In this document: in pieces, positions 21,156 through 28,632 of the stretch
How positions within the stretch are numbered: the first letter of the stretch is position 1
Layout: every line of letters starts with the position of its first letter
From: Mycobacterium mantenii
Lineage (GTDB): Bacteria > Actinomycetota > Actinomycetes > Mycobacteriales > Mycobacteriaceae
Length of the DNA stretch: 64,000 nt
Direction: 5' to 3'
Assembly: GCF_010731775.1 (NCBI RefSeq)
Contig: NZ_AP022590.1
Coordinates: 2,852,001 to 2,916,000 of the forward strand
Translations under genes and position numbers: made by a program
The notes under the pieces: model-generated
What the model saw: the letters and a program-made list of their open reading frames with translations, nothing else
What the model was told of the DNA's origin: nothing
Database searches by the model: none

Positions 21156-21745
21156 TCGTCGAAGTCTGCCACGAAACACCACGCAACGCCACGAACCACG
21201 CCCGGTAAATGCGCAGAATCGAAACCAATTGCGCGGCAACGCTTCCCAGCAAACGTTAGCTAATTGGTTCTCGTTAGCTGAATTTGTTTGCTGGACGTGG
21301 CCGGAAATCTGGTCTGGCAACATTTCGACTCCCACCGGGCGGCCCTCCGAAAGAATTGCCTGTTCTCAACCCCCCTGACCTGCATAAATAGACTACTAGC
21401 TACCTACCGGTTCCGTGCCGCGCTGGGGTGTGACGAATCCGCAGGTGAGATAGTTATAGGGAGTGGTCTAAGTATTGTTTGCTGGGTTCGCTGCTTGGTG
21501 GGTGGTGGCACTGGCTAGCAAACCAGGTGTGTGGTTCCGAAAGTGTTGTAGTGCAACGGATTCCAGGCACTGCGAATGGTGTGGTGTGTCAATGATTTTG
21601 ATGCTGTGGGGACCTGGTACTGCAAGGGAACTGGTCTCGCTGCTTCCACGCCAGGGAACTGGTCTGAGCGGTTCGGCGCTGGTGACTGGGGAGTGAATTC
21701 CCCAGCCAATCTCAACCCCTGACACCCCGTTCCGGTGCAGTGACT
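21156..21745. promoter_or_regulatory. Control region upstream of the capsid operon
   Basis: About 590 bp without a supported gene. Visible elements are a 13-bp direct repeat AGGGAACTGGTCT at 21625-21637 and 21653-21665, and a dyad CTGGGGA-N6-TCCCCAG at 21686-21705. The dyad resembles one at 24570-24589 upstream of the excisionase operon. They are candidates for repressor or helper-activator binding. Confidence 0.45.
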
Positions 21746-22084
21746 CTAACCGGCGTGCTTTCGTCGCTCCTGGCGCGAATGAGAGGCCACTAAGGGTGGT
21801 TTCTTGCCGCGTCCGGTGCGGTCGGGTCGCCAAATCTTCGACTCGATGAACTGACCGGCCACCACCCCCTCGGGACGCTGCGATGGCGGCAGACTTTCCA
21901 GCCAGGCTCGGCACTGTGCGAGCGCGGGGCATTTACGTAGGCAAATCCACTTGGCCCTGGTGTGCAGGTACCCGCGATCTGCAGTCTTGGGCGGTTGCGC
22001 GTCGAAGACTTCGGGTCGGCCTTTGCACGCCGCGCCGGTGAGCTCGGGTGCGTGGATCGCCAGGAGCAGATCACCTAGCGCCAT
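21746..22084 (-). CDS. WhiB-like iron-sulfur protein, phage type
   Basis: A 112-residue WhiB-family-like regulator. Four cysteines fit cluster ligation: C20, C48, C52 and C58. A GVVAGQ turn stands where WhiB proteins have GVWGG, and a basic C-terminal tail (GRGKKPP, SRQERRKHAG) suits DNA binding. The C48-x3-C52 spacing is odd, since WhiB proteins have C-x2-C. The start is the ATG at 22082-22084 because GGGAGG lies 6 nt upstream; an ATG at 22120 is possible. Phage WhiB-like proteins can repress host whiB genes and affect superinfection. Confidence 0.75.
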   Translation of the reverse strand: MALGDLLLAIHAPELTGAACKGRPEVFDAQPPKTADRGYLHTRAKWICLRKCPALAQCRAWLESLPPSQRPEGVVAGQFIESKIWRPDRTGRGKKPPLVASHSRQERRKHAG

Positions 22085-22154
22085 GGCTGGCCTCCCATCA
22101 TCAGTTAGTCCGTAGCGCATTCTGCTCCCGAGACCTGACTCCTGCCGGGTCTGT

Positions 22155-22276
22155 GCGTGTCCGTGTCCCGTGTCTTATAGATAGACACGGGAGACACGGG
22201 GACACACCCACTTTGACCTGCGTGTCCCTGAAACAGGGGGACACACTGGGGACACACCGGGGACACGGGGACACAC
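22155..22276. repeat. Iteron-like cluster of GGGACAC repeats
   Basis: At least seven copies of GGGACAC/GTGTCCC in both orientations within about 120 bp, several as GGGGACACAC at short spacing. The cluster includes a perfect 9-bp inverted repeat (22168-22176 and 22184-22192). It directly follows the AAA ATPase gene. Clustered short repeats beside a replication ATPase suggest a replication origin or an operator for the satellite. Confidence 0.65.
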
Positions 22277-23344
22277 TCATGCATCCTCGTCCCCCCGATA
22301 TGGTCGGAGAAGCTTGTGCGGAGTTGACTCGGACAGGTATCCCTCCTTCCGCAACAGGCCGAAAGCCATTCTCGCTGTCTCAGCTTTGCCGCCTACCAAC
22401 GCGAGGGCATCCCGCTGCGACATCGCTCTGCCGCGTGTCTCGTAGACCTTGCTGATTTTCGCCATGACTATGGTTGGCCGGAATTCGCGCTGACGCGCCA
22501 CGGCTGGTTTGATTTCGAATTCCGCATAGGTGTCATCGTGTGAATCCAGCGTGAACTCGGCGAAGTCGAACAATCCATCGTTGCGTCGTCGCGCATGTTT
22601 ACGGAGCTGGCCGGGACGATCCTTGGCTATCAGGATTGCCGAACGTCCGGTGATGCCCACGCCAAACGGGTCGCGCTGCTCCAAAATGTATGCTGCCCCG
22701 TCCAACCCGTTGAGCTTATGAACGCCACCCAGTGCGTACCGGCCGCGTGAATCACCGTTTTTCACCACGTGGTCAAGACATACGGTCGCGGGTCCGCTTC
22801 GCGCGATTTTGCGTGGCAACATCTCACCGAACCGTGCAATCTCGCTGTTGTCGTTAGGGTTTAAGCCATGCATCGTCATCGCTTCGGTAATCCCGTCGAT
22901 CACCGCTAGGGTTGGCTGGTGTCCATTGATGACGTCCATCAGGTCAGCCAAGTTGACCTCATTGTTTACCGACTGAGTGGGCTTGATGTAGTGAAAGCGC
23001 TCGTTTATCGCATCTTTGGGTAGCCCGAAGGTGAGCAGCCGCCCAACGATGCCCTCCTCGGTGTCCTCGAAATCACAATAGAGAACGTGTTTTCCGGCTT
23101 TCATCTCATCGAACGCGGCAGCCAATACCGCCCACGTTTTGCCCGCCTCGGATTCGCTGGCCAGGGTGTGGACCTTGGACGGGTAGAACAAGCCAACGCC
23201 GTCGCTGCGCTGGCCCACAACGGGTTTGGGGGGGTTGTAGTCGCCGGCCAGAATCGGGCCCAGATCTATTGCACGCCAACTTCGTTCTATCTCAGCGCTA
23301 TTGCTATTTCCCTCGCCGGTGCGCCAGTCCTTTCTAGTAGACAT
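22277..23344 (-). CDS. RecA/DnaB-fold AAA ATPase, RepA-like
   Basis: A 355-residue ATPase with Walker A SESEAGKTW (residues 63-71) and Walker B LAVIDG ending at D150. The core resembles the RepA/DnaB-like helicase ATPases (AAA_25 type) of plasmids and phages. The C-terminal 80 residues look like a winged-helix domain (MSQRDALALVGGKAETARMAFGLLRKEGYL). It likely loads or unwinds DNA for autonomous replication of the satellite, perhaps acting at the adjacent repeats. Its start overlaps the end of the next upstream gene by 11 nt. Confidence 0.85.
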   Translation of the reverse strand: MSTRKDWRTGEGNSNSAEIERSWRAIDLGPILAGDYNPPKPVVGQRSDGVGLFYPSKVHTLASESEAGKTWAVLAAAFDEMKAGKHVLYCDFEDTEEGIVGRLLTFGLPKDAINERFHYIKPTQSVNNEVNLADLMDVINGHQPTLAVIDGITEAMTMHGLNPNDNSEIARFGEMLPRKIARSGPATVCLDHVVKNGDSRGRYALGGVHKLNGLDGAAYILEQRDPFGVGITGRSAILIAKDRPGQLRKHARRRNDGLFDFAEFTLDSHDDTYAEFEIKPAVARQREFRPTIVMAKISKVYETRGRAMSQRDALALVGGKAETARMAFGLLRKEGYLSESTPHKLLRPYRGDEDA

Positions 23345-24032
23345 CGTTGTCCAGCCTGTCCCAGTTGAAGGGCTCTGTGAATTTACTTATGGCGCGGTCG
23401 ATGTCGGATTCAACCTGCCTGGGGTGCTTGTTGTTCGGGATATGTCCGTTGCGCCGCGACGCGTCAATAACGGCCCGCGTCAGTTCGTCTCGTGTCAGCG
23501 ACCCCTCGTTGACCAGAGGGGCCAGGTAGCGCAGTGCTTTATTGGTCTCATCGTCACGCCCACCTTTGGGTTGTGTTGCTAACGGAGACTTCCCGGTGAA
23601 ACATCGCCAATCCAGCAGGCCTACAGCGCGTTTGTGTTTCTCGTCGTCGGATGGCTCTACCCGCGTGCGGCGTTGGGATGCTTCCCAATCCATCAGCTTC
23701 TCGCCGTTAGATCGGCGCTGCGCCAGCGTGGGCAGAAATCGGTAGATTCCCCCTAGCTCAGTATTTGCTTGCTCAAAAAGCTTGAGCACATGCACATACC
23801 AGTCCAGCGATGCGAACTCGTCGCGCGGTGGCAACAGGTGCGCGTTGCGCATATAGGGCTGCCTGCGGTCCAACAGTTCGCGTTCCCGCTTGGCCTCGTA
23901 CAGCCTGAACACGTTCTCTACGAAGTCGTCGCTTGTCGGGGTCGGCAATGGTGGCAGCGTTGCGGGATCGTAGCCGGATCGTTTGACCCATTCGGCGCGT
24001 CGTTGGCCGAAGTAGTCTGTGTTACCGTTCAT
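23334..24032 (-). CDS. Unknown protein with primase-associated C-terminal helices
   Basis: A 232-residue soluble protein. Its C-terminal third (ALRYLAPLVNEGSLTRDELTRAVIDASRRNG) resembles the helical domain found at the ends of phage primase-polymerases, but no catalytic primase motif is visible. The frame is open to 24185; I start at the ATG at 24030-24032 (MNGNTDYFGQRRAEW), though the ribosome site there is weak. It overlaps the ATPase gene by 11 nt, so the two probably form a replication pair. Confidence 0.65.
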   Translation of the reverse strand: MNGNTDYFGQRRAEWVKRSGYDPATLPPLPTPTSDDFVENVFRLYEAKRERELLDRRQPYMRNAHLLPPRDEFASLDWYVHVLKLFEQANTELGGIYRFLPTLAQRRSNGEKLMDWEASQRRTRVEPSDDEKHKRAVGLLDWRCFTGKSPLATQPKGGRDDETNKALRYLAPLVNEGSLTRDELTRAVIDASRRNGHIPNNKHPRQVESDIDRAISKFTEPFNWDRLDNDVY

Positions 24033-24154
24033 GTCGGTTCTTTTCTGCTGCCGCTGGATTGGGCCAAACGGTCTAATTCCTTCGTTGCTCATTGTGAATG
24101 GACCAACAGCGATTGCCCCGGTCAAATCCTCGATGGCCGGGGCTTTCGTCTGTT

Positions 24155-24343
24155 TCAGGGCTTGCCGTTCGGAACGACTTGGCACATAACGGTTGCTAAG
24201 TCGTCGCGATCGATACGGACAAGCTGGCCACTTCTACCGATCTTGTAGGCACGGAGCTCACCGTTTGAAATGAGCCGTCGCACACTGCGTTTGGAAATGC
24301 CTAGTTCGTCGGCTGCTGCGGCGAGGGTGATTTTCTGTCCCAC
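24155..24343 (-). CDS. Excisionase-type helix-turn-helix protein
   Basis: A 62-residue MerR-like/excisionase DNA-binding protein: the helix-turn-helix LAAAADELGISKRSVRRLISNGELRAYKIG is followed by a wing. The GTG at 24341-24343 has AAGGAG 7 nt upstream and is preferred to the ATG at 24406. It could bend attachment DNA with the integrase or act as a small regulator of the replication operon that it heads. Confidence 0.85.
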   Translation of the reverse strand: MGQKITLAAAADELGISKRSVRRLISNGELRAYKIGRSGQLVRIDRDDLATVMCQVVPNGKP

Positions 24344-24718
24344 GGGGATGCTCCTTGGTCGTCGCACGGTTAAGTGGATGACCAACAGGCACAACGCCTT
24401 CGACATACCAGGGCTGGTAGCGACAACCTGAGCGCTTCTGTGCTCGACCTCAGGACTATAGGTTCTTTTACGTCGCCCCTTGGTCGTGGACCCTGGGCGC
24501 TACGACCGCACCATACACCCTGCGGCCAGCGGGCGACACCCCTCCCAGGCCAGCCATCCGTACCGGCCCACTGGGGACAATTCCCCAGTCATAGATAGAC
24601 CGCGCGCATAGTTAAAAAGCGGCTCGCAACCAACAACTTTCGAGCTCCCTGACGCAACGAAAGTGCCCGCCAGGCACAACCTACCCAGCGGGCACCCGTT
24701 CGTCGCTGTGCGTGGCGC
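24344..24718. promoter_or_regulatory. Upstream control region of the excisionase/replication operon
   Basis: 375 bp with no gene seen. It contains the perfect dyad ACTGGGGA-CAAT-TCCCCAGT (24570-24589), matching the dyad upstream of the capsid operon, and an inverted repeat GTGCCCGC/GCGGGCAC near 24663-24696 that could end integrase transcription. Confidence 0.45.
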
Positions 24719-24815
24719 TCAGCCCGTCTTTTGGGCCATCTCCGCGTCGCCCTCGGCGGCAGTCTGAACCATCCCGCGTTTGATGCGCACCTCCTTCCTT
24801 GGGAAGGTGCATGTC

Positions 24816-25130
24816 ATGCCGAGCAAGTACGACCCGCAGACGCGGGCCAAGGCGGTCCGTCTGGTGTTGGAGCACCGTGCTGACTACCCAAGTGAGTGGG
24901 CGGCGATCACGGCGGTGTCCAAGCGGTTGGGGATGACGGCCGAGACGCTGCGTAGTTGGATCCGTCAGCAGCAGGTCGACGACGGTGATCGTGACGGTGT
25001 CTCCTCGGCGGCGGCCGCTGAGATCCGCGCCCTCAAGCGGCGCAACGCCGAGCTCGAGCAGACGATCGAAATCCTCAAGGCGGCAACGTCTTTCTTCGTG
25101 CGGGAGAGCGACCCGCGCAACCGCCGCTGA
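24816..25130 (+). CDS. IS3-family transposase OrfA
   Basis: A 104-residue DNA-binding subunit. The N-terminal helix-turn-helix (PQTRAKAVRLVLEHRADYPSEWAAITAVSKRLGM, then TLRSWIRQQ) is followed by a leucine-zipper-like helix (AAEIRALKRRNAELEQTIEILKAATSFF). The start MPSKYDP is chosen by family similarity. Near its end (about 25089-25094, in TCTTTC) a -1 frameshift would join it to the OrfB frame, as IS3 elements do. Confidence 0.9.
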   Translation: MPSKYDPQTRAKAVRLVLEHRADYPSEWAAITAVSKRLGMTAETLRSWIRQQQVDDGDRDGVSSAAAAEIRALKRRNAELEQTIEILKAATSFFVRESDPRNRR

Positions 25131-26109
25131 CCAGTTCGGTCTGCGAGTTCATCGCCAAACACAGGCACCGCTTCGGGGTCGCTCCGATCTGCCGCGTGCT
25201 CACCGAGCACGGTGTGCCGATCGCCCCACGCACCTTCTACGCCTGGGTCAAGCGGGCACCGTCGAAGCGAGCCCTGTGGGACGCCACCATCAGCGAGGTC
25301 TTGGCCGGCTACTACGAACCCGATGAGCACGGCCGGCGCAAGCTGAGTCGCTGTACGGGTCGGTGAAGATGTGGGCACATCTGCAGCGCAAAGGCATCCC
25401 GGTGGCGAAGTCCACGGTGGAACGCCTGATGCGCCGAAACGGGTGGCAGGGCGTACGCCGCCAGAAGGCCGTGCGCACCACGATCGCCGACCCGGCGGCG
25501 GTGAGGCCACCGGATCTGGTGGATCGCCAGTTCGGGGTGGGCGCACCCAACCAGCTGCTCGTTGCGGACTTCACCTACGTCAAGCTCGTCACGGGGGTGT
25601 TCGTCTACGTCGCATTCGTCATCGACGCCTACGCCGGGGCGATCGTGGGATGGGAGGCCTGCGCCTCCAAGCAGACCCAGTTCGTCGAATCGGCGATCCG
25701 TCAGGCCGTCGCATTGCGGTCGCGTCAGGGTCACCCGATCGAGGACGCCATCCACCACAGCGACGCAGGATCGCAGTACACCAGCGTGAGATTCGGTGAA
25801 ACACTTGCCCTTTCGGGCATCCGACCCTCGGTCGGCAGTGTCGGCGATGCCTATGACAATGCTCTGGCCGAGACCACGATCGGACTCTACAAGACTGAGT
25901 GCATCCGGCCTGATTCCCCGTTCCGTCGCGGGCCGCTCACCACGGTCGGTGACGTCGAGTACATCACCGCCGACTACGTCGCCTGGTACAACCAGCAGCG
26001 CCTCATGCACCGCCTCGGCCGAGTCCCACCCGCCGAAGCCGAAGCCCAGTACTATTCCCAACACGTGACCGACCAACCGGCCGGCTCACAGAACCCCGAG
26101 GGTGCATGA
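25091..26109 (+). pseudogene. IS3-family transposase OrfB, frameshifted
   Basis: Catalytic DDE transposase in the -1 frame relative to OrfA. The first part (LTSSVCEFIAKHRHRFGVAPICRVL to GYYEPDEHGRRK) runs in one frame, then stops at a TGA near 25361. The rest continues in another frame from 25363 (MKMWAHLQRKGIPVAKSTVERLMRR). A missing C at about 25343 explains the break: adding one base restores the family motif RRKPESLYGSVKMW. The DDE core is intact downstream, with Asp in VADFTYV, Asp in HHSDAGSQYTS and Glu in NALAETTIG. The element probably cannot transpose itself. Confidence 0.85.
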
Positions 26110-27270
26110 AACCCGGGATGCTTCAGCCTTGGCCAACTCCTTGGCTTGCGCGTCGGTGGCTAGCGATGACAGCGCCTCGGCCACTTCCGCGTCACGGCCA
26201 GACACGATCTGCTGGTAGATCAGGCTGGCTTTGACGGTCGAATGCCCGAGGCGCGCCATGGTCTCGACCAGGTTGCCGACACGTGCGGTTTGCGTACCGG
26301 CGAAGTGCCGCAAATCATGCACCCGAACTCCTTCGCGGCCAATGGCTTTCAGTGCCTCGGTGAAGTAGTCCAGAAACACTCGGTCATTCAAGTGACACCC
26401 ACCCCTAGATGCCGGAAATAGTTGAGCCTCAGCGTCTTTCTTCACGTGATACTCGAGGTGGTGTCTCAAGTCTTCGCGGATATGCGGAGGCACCACAACG
26501 GTTCGGCCCTTGCCGCTCTTGGGTGTGTCTATGTTGCAAGTCTTTTGCCGGTGAGTGACGGCGCGGCCCACGGTGATAGTGGAACAGTCTGCCGCGAAGT
26601 CTTTCCGTCGCAATTCGCTGACCTCGCCGTACCGCAGACCGCACCAGGCCGAGATGAGCACGACTGCTTTCAACCGTTCCGGCTGGATCGCGTTGGCCAG
26701 CTTGGCGATGTCGTCCACATCGAGAATCACCGCCGCCCGCTTGGTGGGCACGTTCATTGCGCGGGCAATCTGGCACGGCTGGGTGGCCAGCAGGCCATCG
26801 GTAACAGCGGTGGAGCAGATGGCGTGCAGCAGCCCGTAGGCGTGGGCATTGCGCGTGGCGTGTGTGCTGCCCAGACCCGCGTGCCAGCGGCGCACCGTCT
26901 CAGCGTTCAGCGCCGATAACGGCACGCCGCCCAGCTTGGGTTTGATTCGCTGGTTGTAGGTCGCCTCATATCCGATCCGGGTGCGCGGTTTGAGTGGACG
27001 GGTGGCCAGCCATTCGATGGCGTACTCCCCCAGCGTCTTGGACTTGGCCCGCTGGGCTTCTTCGCGGACCTTGGGTGCAACCCATTCGTCGCGTTCGATT
27101 CGCCTGCGCTCGTCGGCTAGCCAGTGTTCTGCGTCCATGCGGGTGCTGTAGGTGATGGGCGCGTTGTGCCGTGCCAGGTCTGGCCCGATGTAGCTTGCCT
27201 GCCACTTGCCCGATGGCAGCTTGCGCAGCGAGCCCCAGGCCCGCTGTCGCATTCCTTTTTTGCCAGCCAT
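26086..27270 (-). CDS. Tyrosine integrase, C-terminus replaced by IS sequence
   Basis: A 394-residue site-specific recombinase. It has an N-terminal arm-binding region, a core-binding helical domain (about 78-175) and a catalytic domain with R213 (GLRYGE), K251, H318 and R321 (HDLRH), H343 (GHST) and nucleophile Y352. The last 12 residues (from E383) are encoded by the right end of the IS. Bypassing the IS, the original frame continues as AAEGDAEMAQKTG and stops at 24719-24721. All catalytic residues precede the break, so activity may survive. The gene lies beside attR, as usual for such elements. Confidence 0.92.
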   Translation of the reverse strand: MAGKKGMRQRAWGSLRKLPSGKWQASYIGPDLARHNAPITYSTRMDAEHWLADERRRIERDEWVAPKVREEAQRAKSKTLGEYAIEWLATRPLKPRTRIGYEATYNQRIKPKLGGVPLSALNAETVRRWHAGLGSTHATRNAHAYGLLHAICSTAVTDGLLATQPCQIARAMNVPTKRAAVILDVDDIAKLANAIQPERLKAVVLISAWCGLRYGEVSELRRKDFAADCSTITVGRAVTHRQKTCNIDTPKSGKGRTVVVPPHIREDLRHHLEYHVKKDAEAQLFPASRGGCHLNDRVFLDYFTEALKAIGREGVRVHDLRHFAGTQTARVGNLVETMARLGHSTVKASLIYQQIVSGRDAEVAEALSSLATDAQAKELAKAEASRVSCTLGVL

Positions 27271-27292
27271 CTACCTGCCCTTTCGCGCCGCC

Positions 27293-27310
27293 GTGCATTC
27301 TCCGTGCATT
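27293..27310. repeat. Candidate integrase arm-type site, right
   Basis: Same 18 bp as 16506-16523, in the same orientation, between the integrase ATG and attR. A second pair, GACACTTGCTG-type repeats, follows at about 27326-27347. The 160 bp to attR contains no gene. Confidence 0.6.
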
Positions 27311-27430
27311 CTCGATGCCGAGTCTGGCACTTGCTGACACTTGCTGGCAATAGCTGTATCTCGGTGTCAATCCTGGTCAGATGCCTTTAGGCTGGTCATC
27401 GGAACTTTGCTAGTGTAGCACATCGGCACT

Positions 27431-27454
27431 TTCGAATCCTGCCGGGGGCACCAC
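27431..27454. other. attR core
   Basis: Exact 24-bp copy of the tRNA-Arg 3' end, orphaned from any tRNA body. It marks the right end of the integrated element. Confidence 0.95.
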
Positions 27455-27513
27455 AGCTGACTTGCAGTTATCCCCGCCCGTTCACTGGTCACGAACCTGG
27501 GCAATGCGGGTCT

Positions 27514-28014
27514 TTACGACCGGCTCAGAATGAACGCCTCGATGTGGCGTTGCCCCGCCCGCGACTCGTACTTCCGCCAGCCCGGGTAGATCTGCAGGCC
27601 TTTCGCCCAGATGTCGTCCCGCTCGCGGGGCGTGGCAAGTCGGGCGGTGGCGCGCCAGGTATCCCGCCCTATCGTGACCGTCGCTTCCGGGTTGGCCTTG
27701 AGGTTGTAGTACCAGGCCGGGTGCTTTGCCCCACCGAAGTTGGACGCGATGAGGCTGAGGCCGTCAGGATGCGGGATTCCGTAGACGGCGGTGGTGCGGG
27801 GCTCCCCGGATTTGGCACCCGTCGAGGTGAGCATGACCACCGGAACGCCGGTGGCCAGCCCGGCGAAGCTGCTTCTTCCACCGCTGACTTTGGTGATGAG
27901 TCGGTCTAAATGGTGTGCCGTCGGTCGCAGGATCGCAACACCCACTCTGGTGGCCGCGAAGGTGCGCATAAACCGATGGAACGCGTTGGCATCTTCGAAG
28001 GACAGGCCCGACAT
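27514..28014 (-). CDS. Deazaflavin (F420)-dependent nitroreductase-family protein
   Basis: A 166-residue protein of the Ddn-like family, which uses F420 to reduce quinones or other substrates. The family pattern is visible as VMLTSTGAKSGEPRTTAVYGIP, SNFGGAKHPAWYYNLKANPEATV and the final ERDDIWAKGLQIYPGWRKYESRAG. The split-barrel fold and its membrane-linked quinone role are family knowledge. The ATG at 28012-28014 (MSGLSFEDANAFH) is preferred over the GTG at 28047. The specific substrate is not evident. Confidence 0.9.
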   Translation of the reverse strand: MSGLSFEDANAFHRFMRTFAATRVGVAILRPTAHHLDRLITKVSGGRSSFAGLATGVPVVMLTSTGAKSGEPRTTAVYGIPHPDGLSLIASNFGGAKHPAWYYNLKANPEATVTIGRDTWRATARLATPRERDDIWAKGLQIYPGWRKYESRAGQRHIEAFILSRS

Positions 28015-28092
28015 GGGTTCATTGTCGCCCAAGCCGAACGCACGCACGCGCGAATTCGTGACTGCAGGGAGCGGCGGTCCGGCCCGCTTTTC

Positions 28093-28455
28093 CTAGTCCG
28101 AGGAGTCGTCGGAGTCGTCGGACTTGTTCTCGGCCTTCTCGTCCGTCTCGTCGTCGGAGTCGTCGGACATCTCGGACTTCTCGGAGTCGTCGGAGTCGTC
28201 CGTGTCTTCGGATTTCTCCTCGGACTGCTCGGCGTCCTCGGACTTATCGTCCGCCTTCGACTCATCGCCTTTACCGGAGTCTTCGGACTCGTCGAGCTTG
28301 GTCGCGTACTTCGTTAGAAGCCCGGCCAGGTCACGGGCTTCCTCGGCTCGTAACAGGTCGTCGAATACCCGCTCGTCGCTCTCAGAGATGCGCTCAACGC
28401 AGACCGCGTTGTCCTTGATGCTGACGTCCCACCGGCCCCCTTGGTCACGAACCAT
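28093..28455 (-). CDS. Small protein with long Ser/Asp/Glu-rich tail
   Basis: A 120-residue protein. The first 55 residues (MVRDQGGRWDVSIKDNAVCVERI to LLTKYATKL) form a compact region with predicted strands and helix. The remaining 65 are almost only Ser, Asp, Glu and Lys, so the tail is highly acidic and surely disordered. The DNA is correspondingly repetitive (GAG/TCG/GAC triplets). No function is known to me. It is divergent from the secreted peptidase-like gene, with 177 bp between. Confidence 0.7.
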   Translation of the reverse strand: MVRDQGGRWDVSIKDNAVCVERISESDERVFDDLLRAEEARDLAGLLTKYATKLDESEDSGKGDESKADDKSEDAEQSEEKSEDTDDSDDSEKSEMSDDSDDETDEKAENKSDDSDDSSD

Positions 28456-28632
28456 GTGTTGCCGCCTTTCGACTGGTGCCCCGATCCCGAACCTGAAGCG
28501 CGTGGCCCGCGAGCGCTACTGCGTTGGTTTACCCAGTTCTGCCTGGCGCAACGCCTCGAATCTCGACCACGATGCGGCAGCTGGCCTCGGCCTCGCCGGC
28601 CCAGCTCATTCCGGGCGTACTTGTTGCGAAAG

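Larger units (their letters stand above)
24765..26125 (+). mobile_element. IS3-family insertion sequence, about 1.36 kb
   Basis: Two consecutive transposase frames of IS3 type lie between imperfect terminal inverted repeats that begin TGAA at the left end (24765) and end TTCA at the right (26125). Over 22 positions the repeats differ at three. The element lies in the 3' end of the integrase gene. The exact ends are uncertain by 1-2 bp; a possible imperfect 3-bp target duplication (AGT at 24761-24763, AGC at 26125-26127) is visible. Confidence 0.9.
16447..27454. mobile_element. Integrated satellite-like prophage element in tRNA-Arg
   Basis: About 11.0 kb bounded by an exact 24-bp repeat: the 3' end of tRNA-Arg (16447-16470) and a copy at 27431-27454. 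Contents in order from attL are a two-gene cargo unit on the plus strand, then on the minus strand a small capsid-neighbour protein, HK97-type capsid, a helical protein, a TerS-like protein, WhiB-like protein, AAA ATPase, primase-associated protein, excisionase and integrase. An IS3-family element is inserted. No portal, large terminase, tail or lysis genes are seen. The plan resembles phiRv1/phiRv2 of M. tuberculosis and phage-inducible islands. Confidence 0.92.

Noticed and set aside
21475..21696. 73-codon plus-strand frame upstream of the WhiB-like gene
   Set aside because: Overlaps the direct repeats and dyad, has no ribosome site and no conserved feature; treated as regulatory DNA.
22155..22276. 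CRISPR array
   Set aside because: Repeat units are 7-10 bp in both orientations, with no spacers of constant length and no cas genes.
24985..25326. Separate 113-codon frame in the IS
   Set aside because: A third frame over the orfA/orfB junction, Arg/Ser-rich; the orfA and -1 orfB frames explain the region.
16447..27454. Complete prophage
   Set aside because: Too short and without portal, large terminase, tail, lysis or holin genes.
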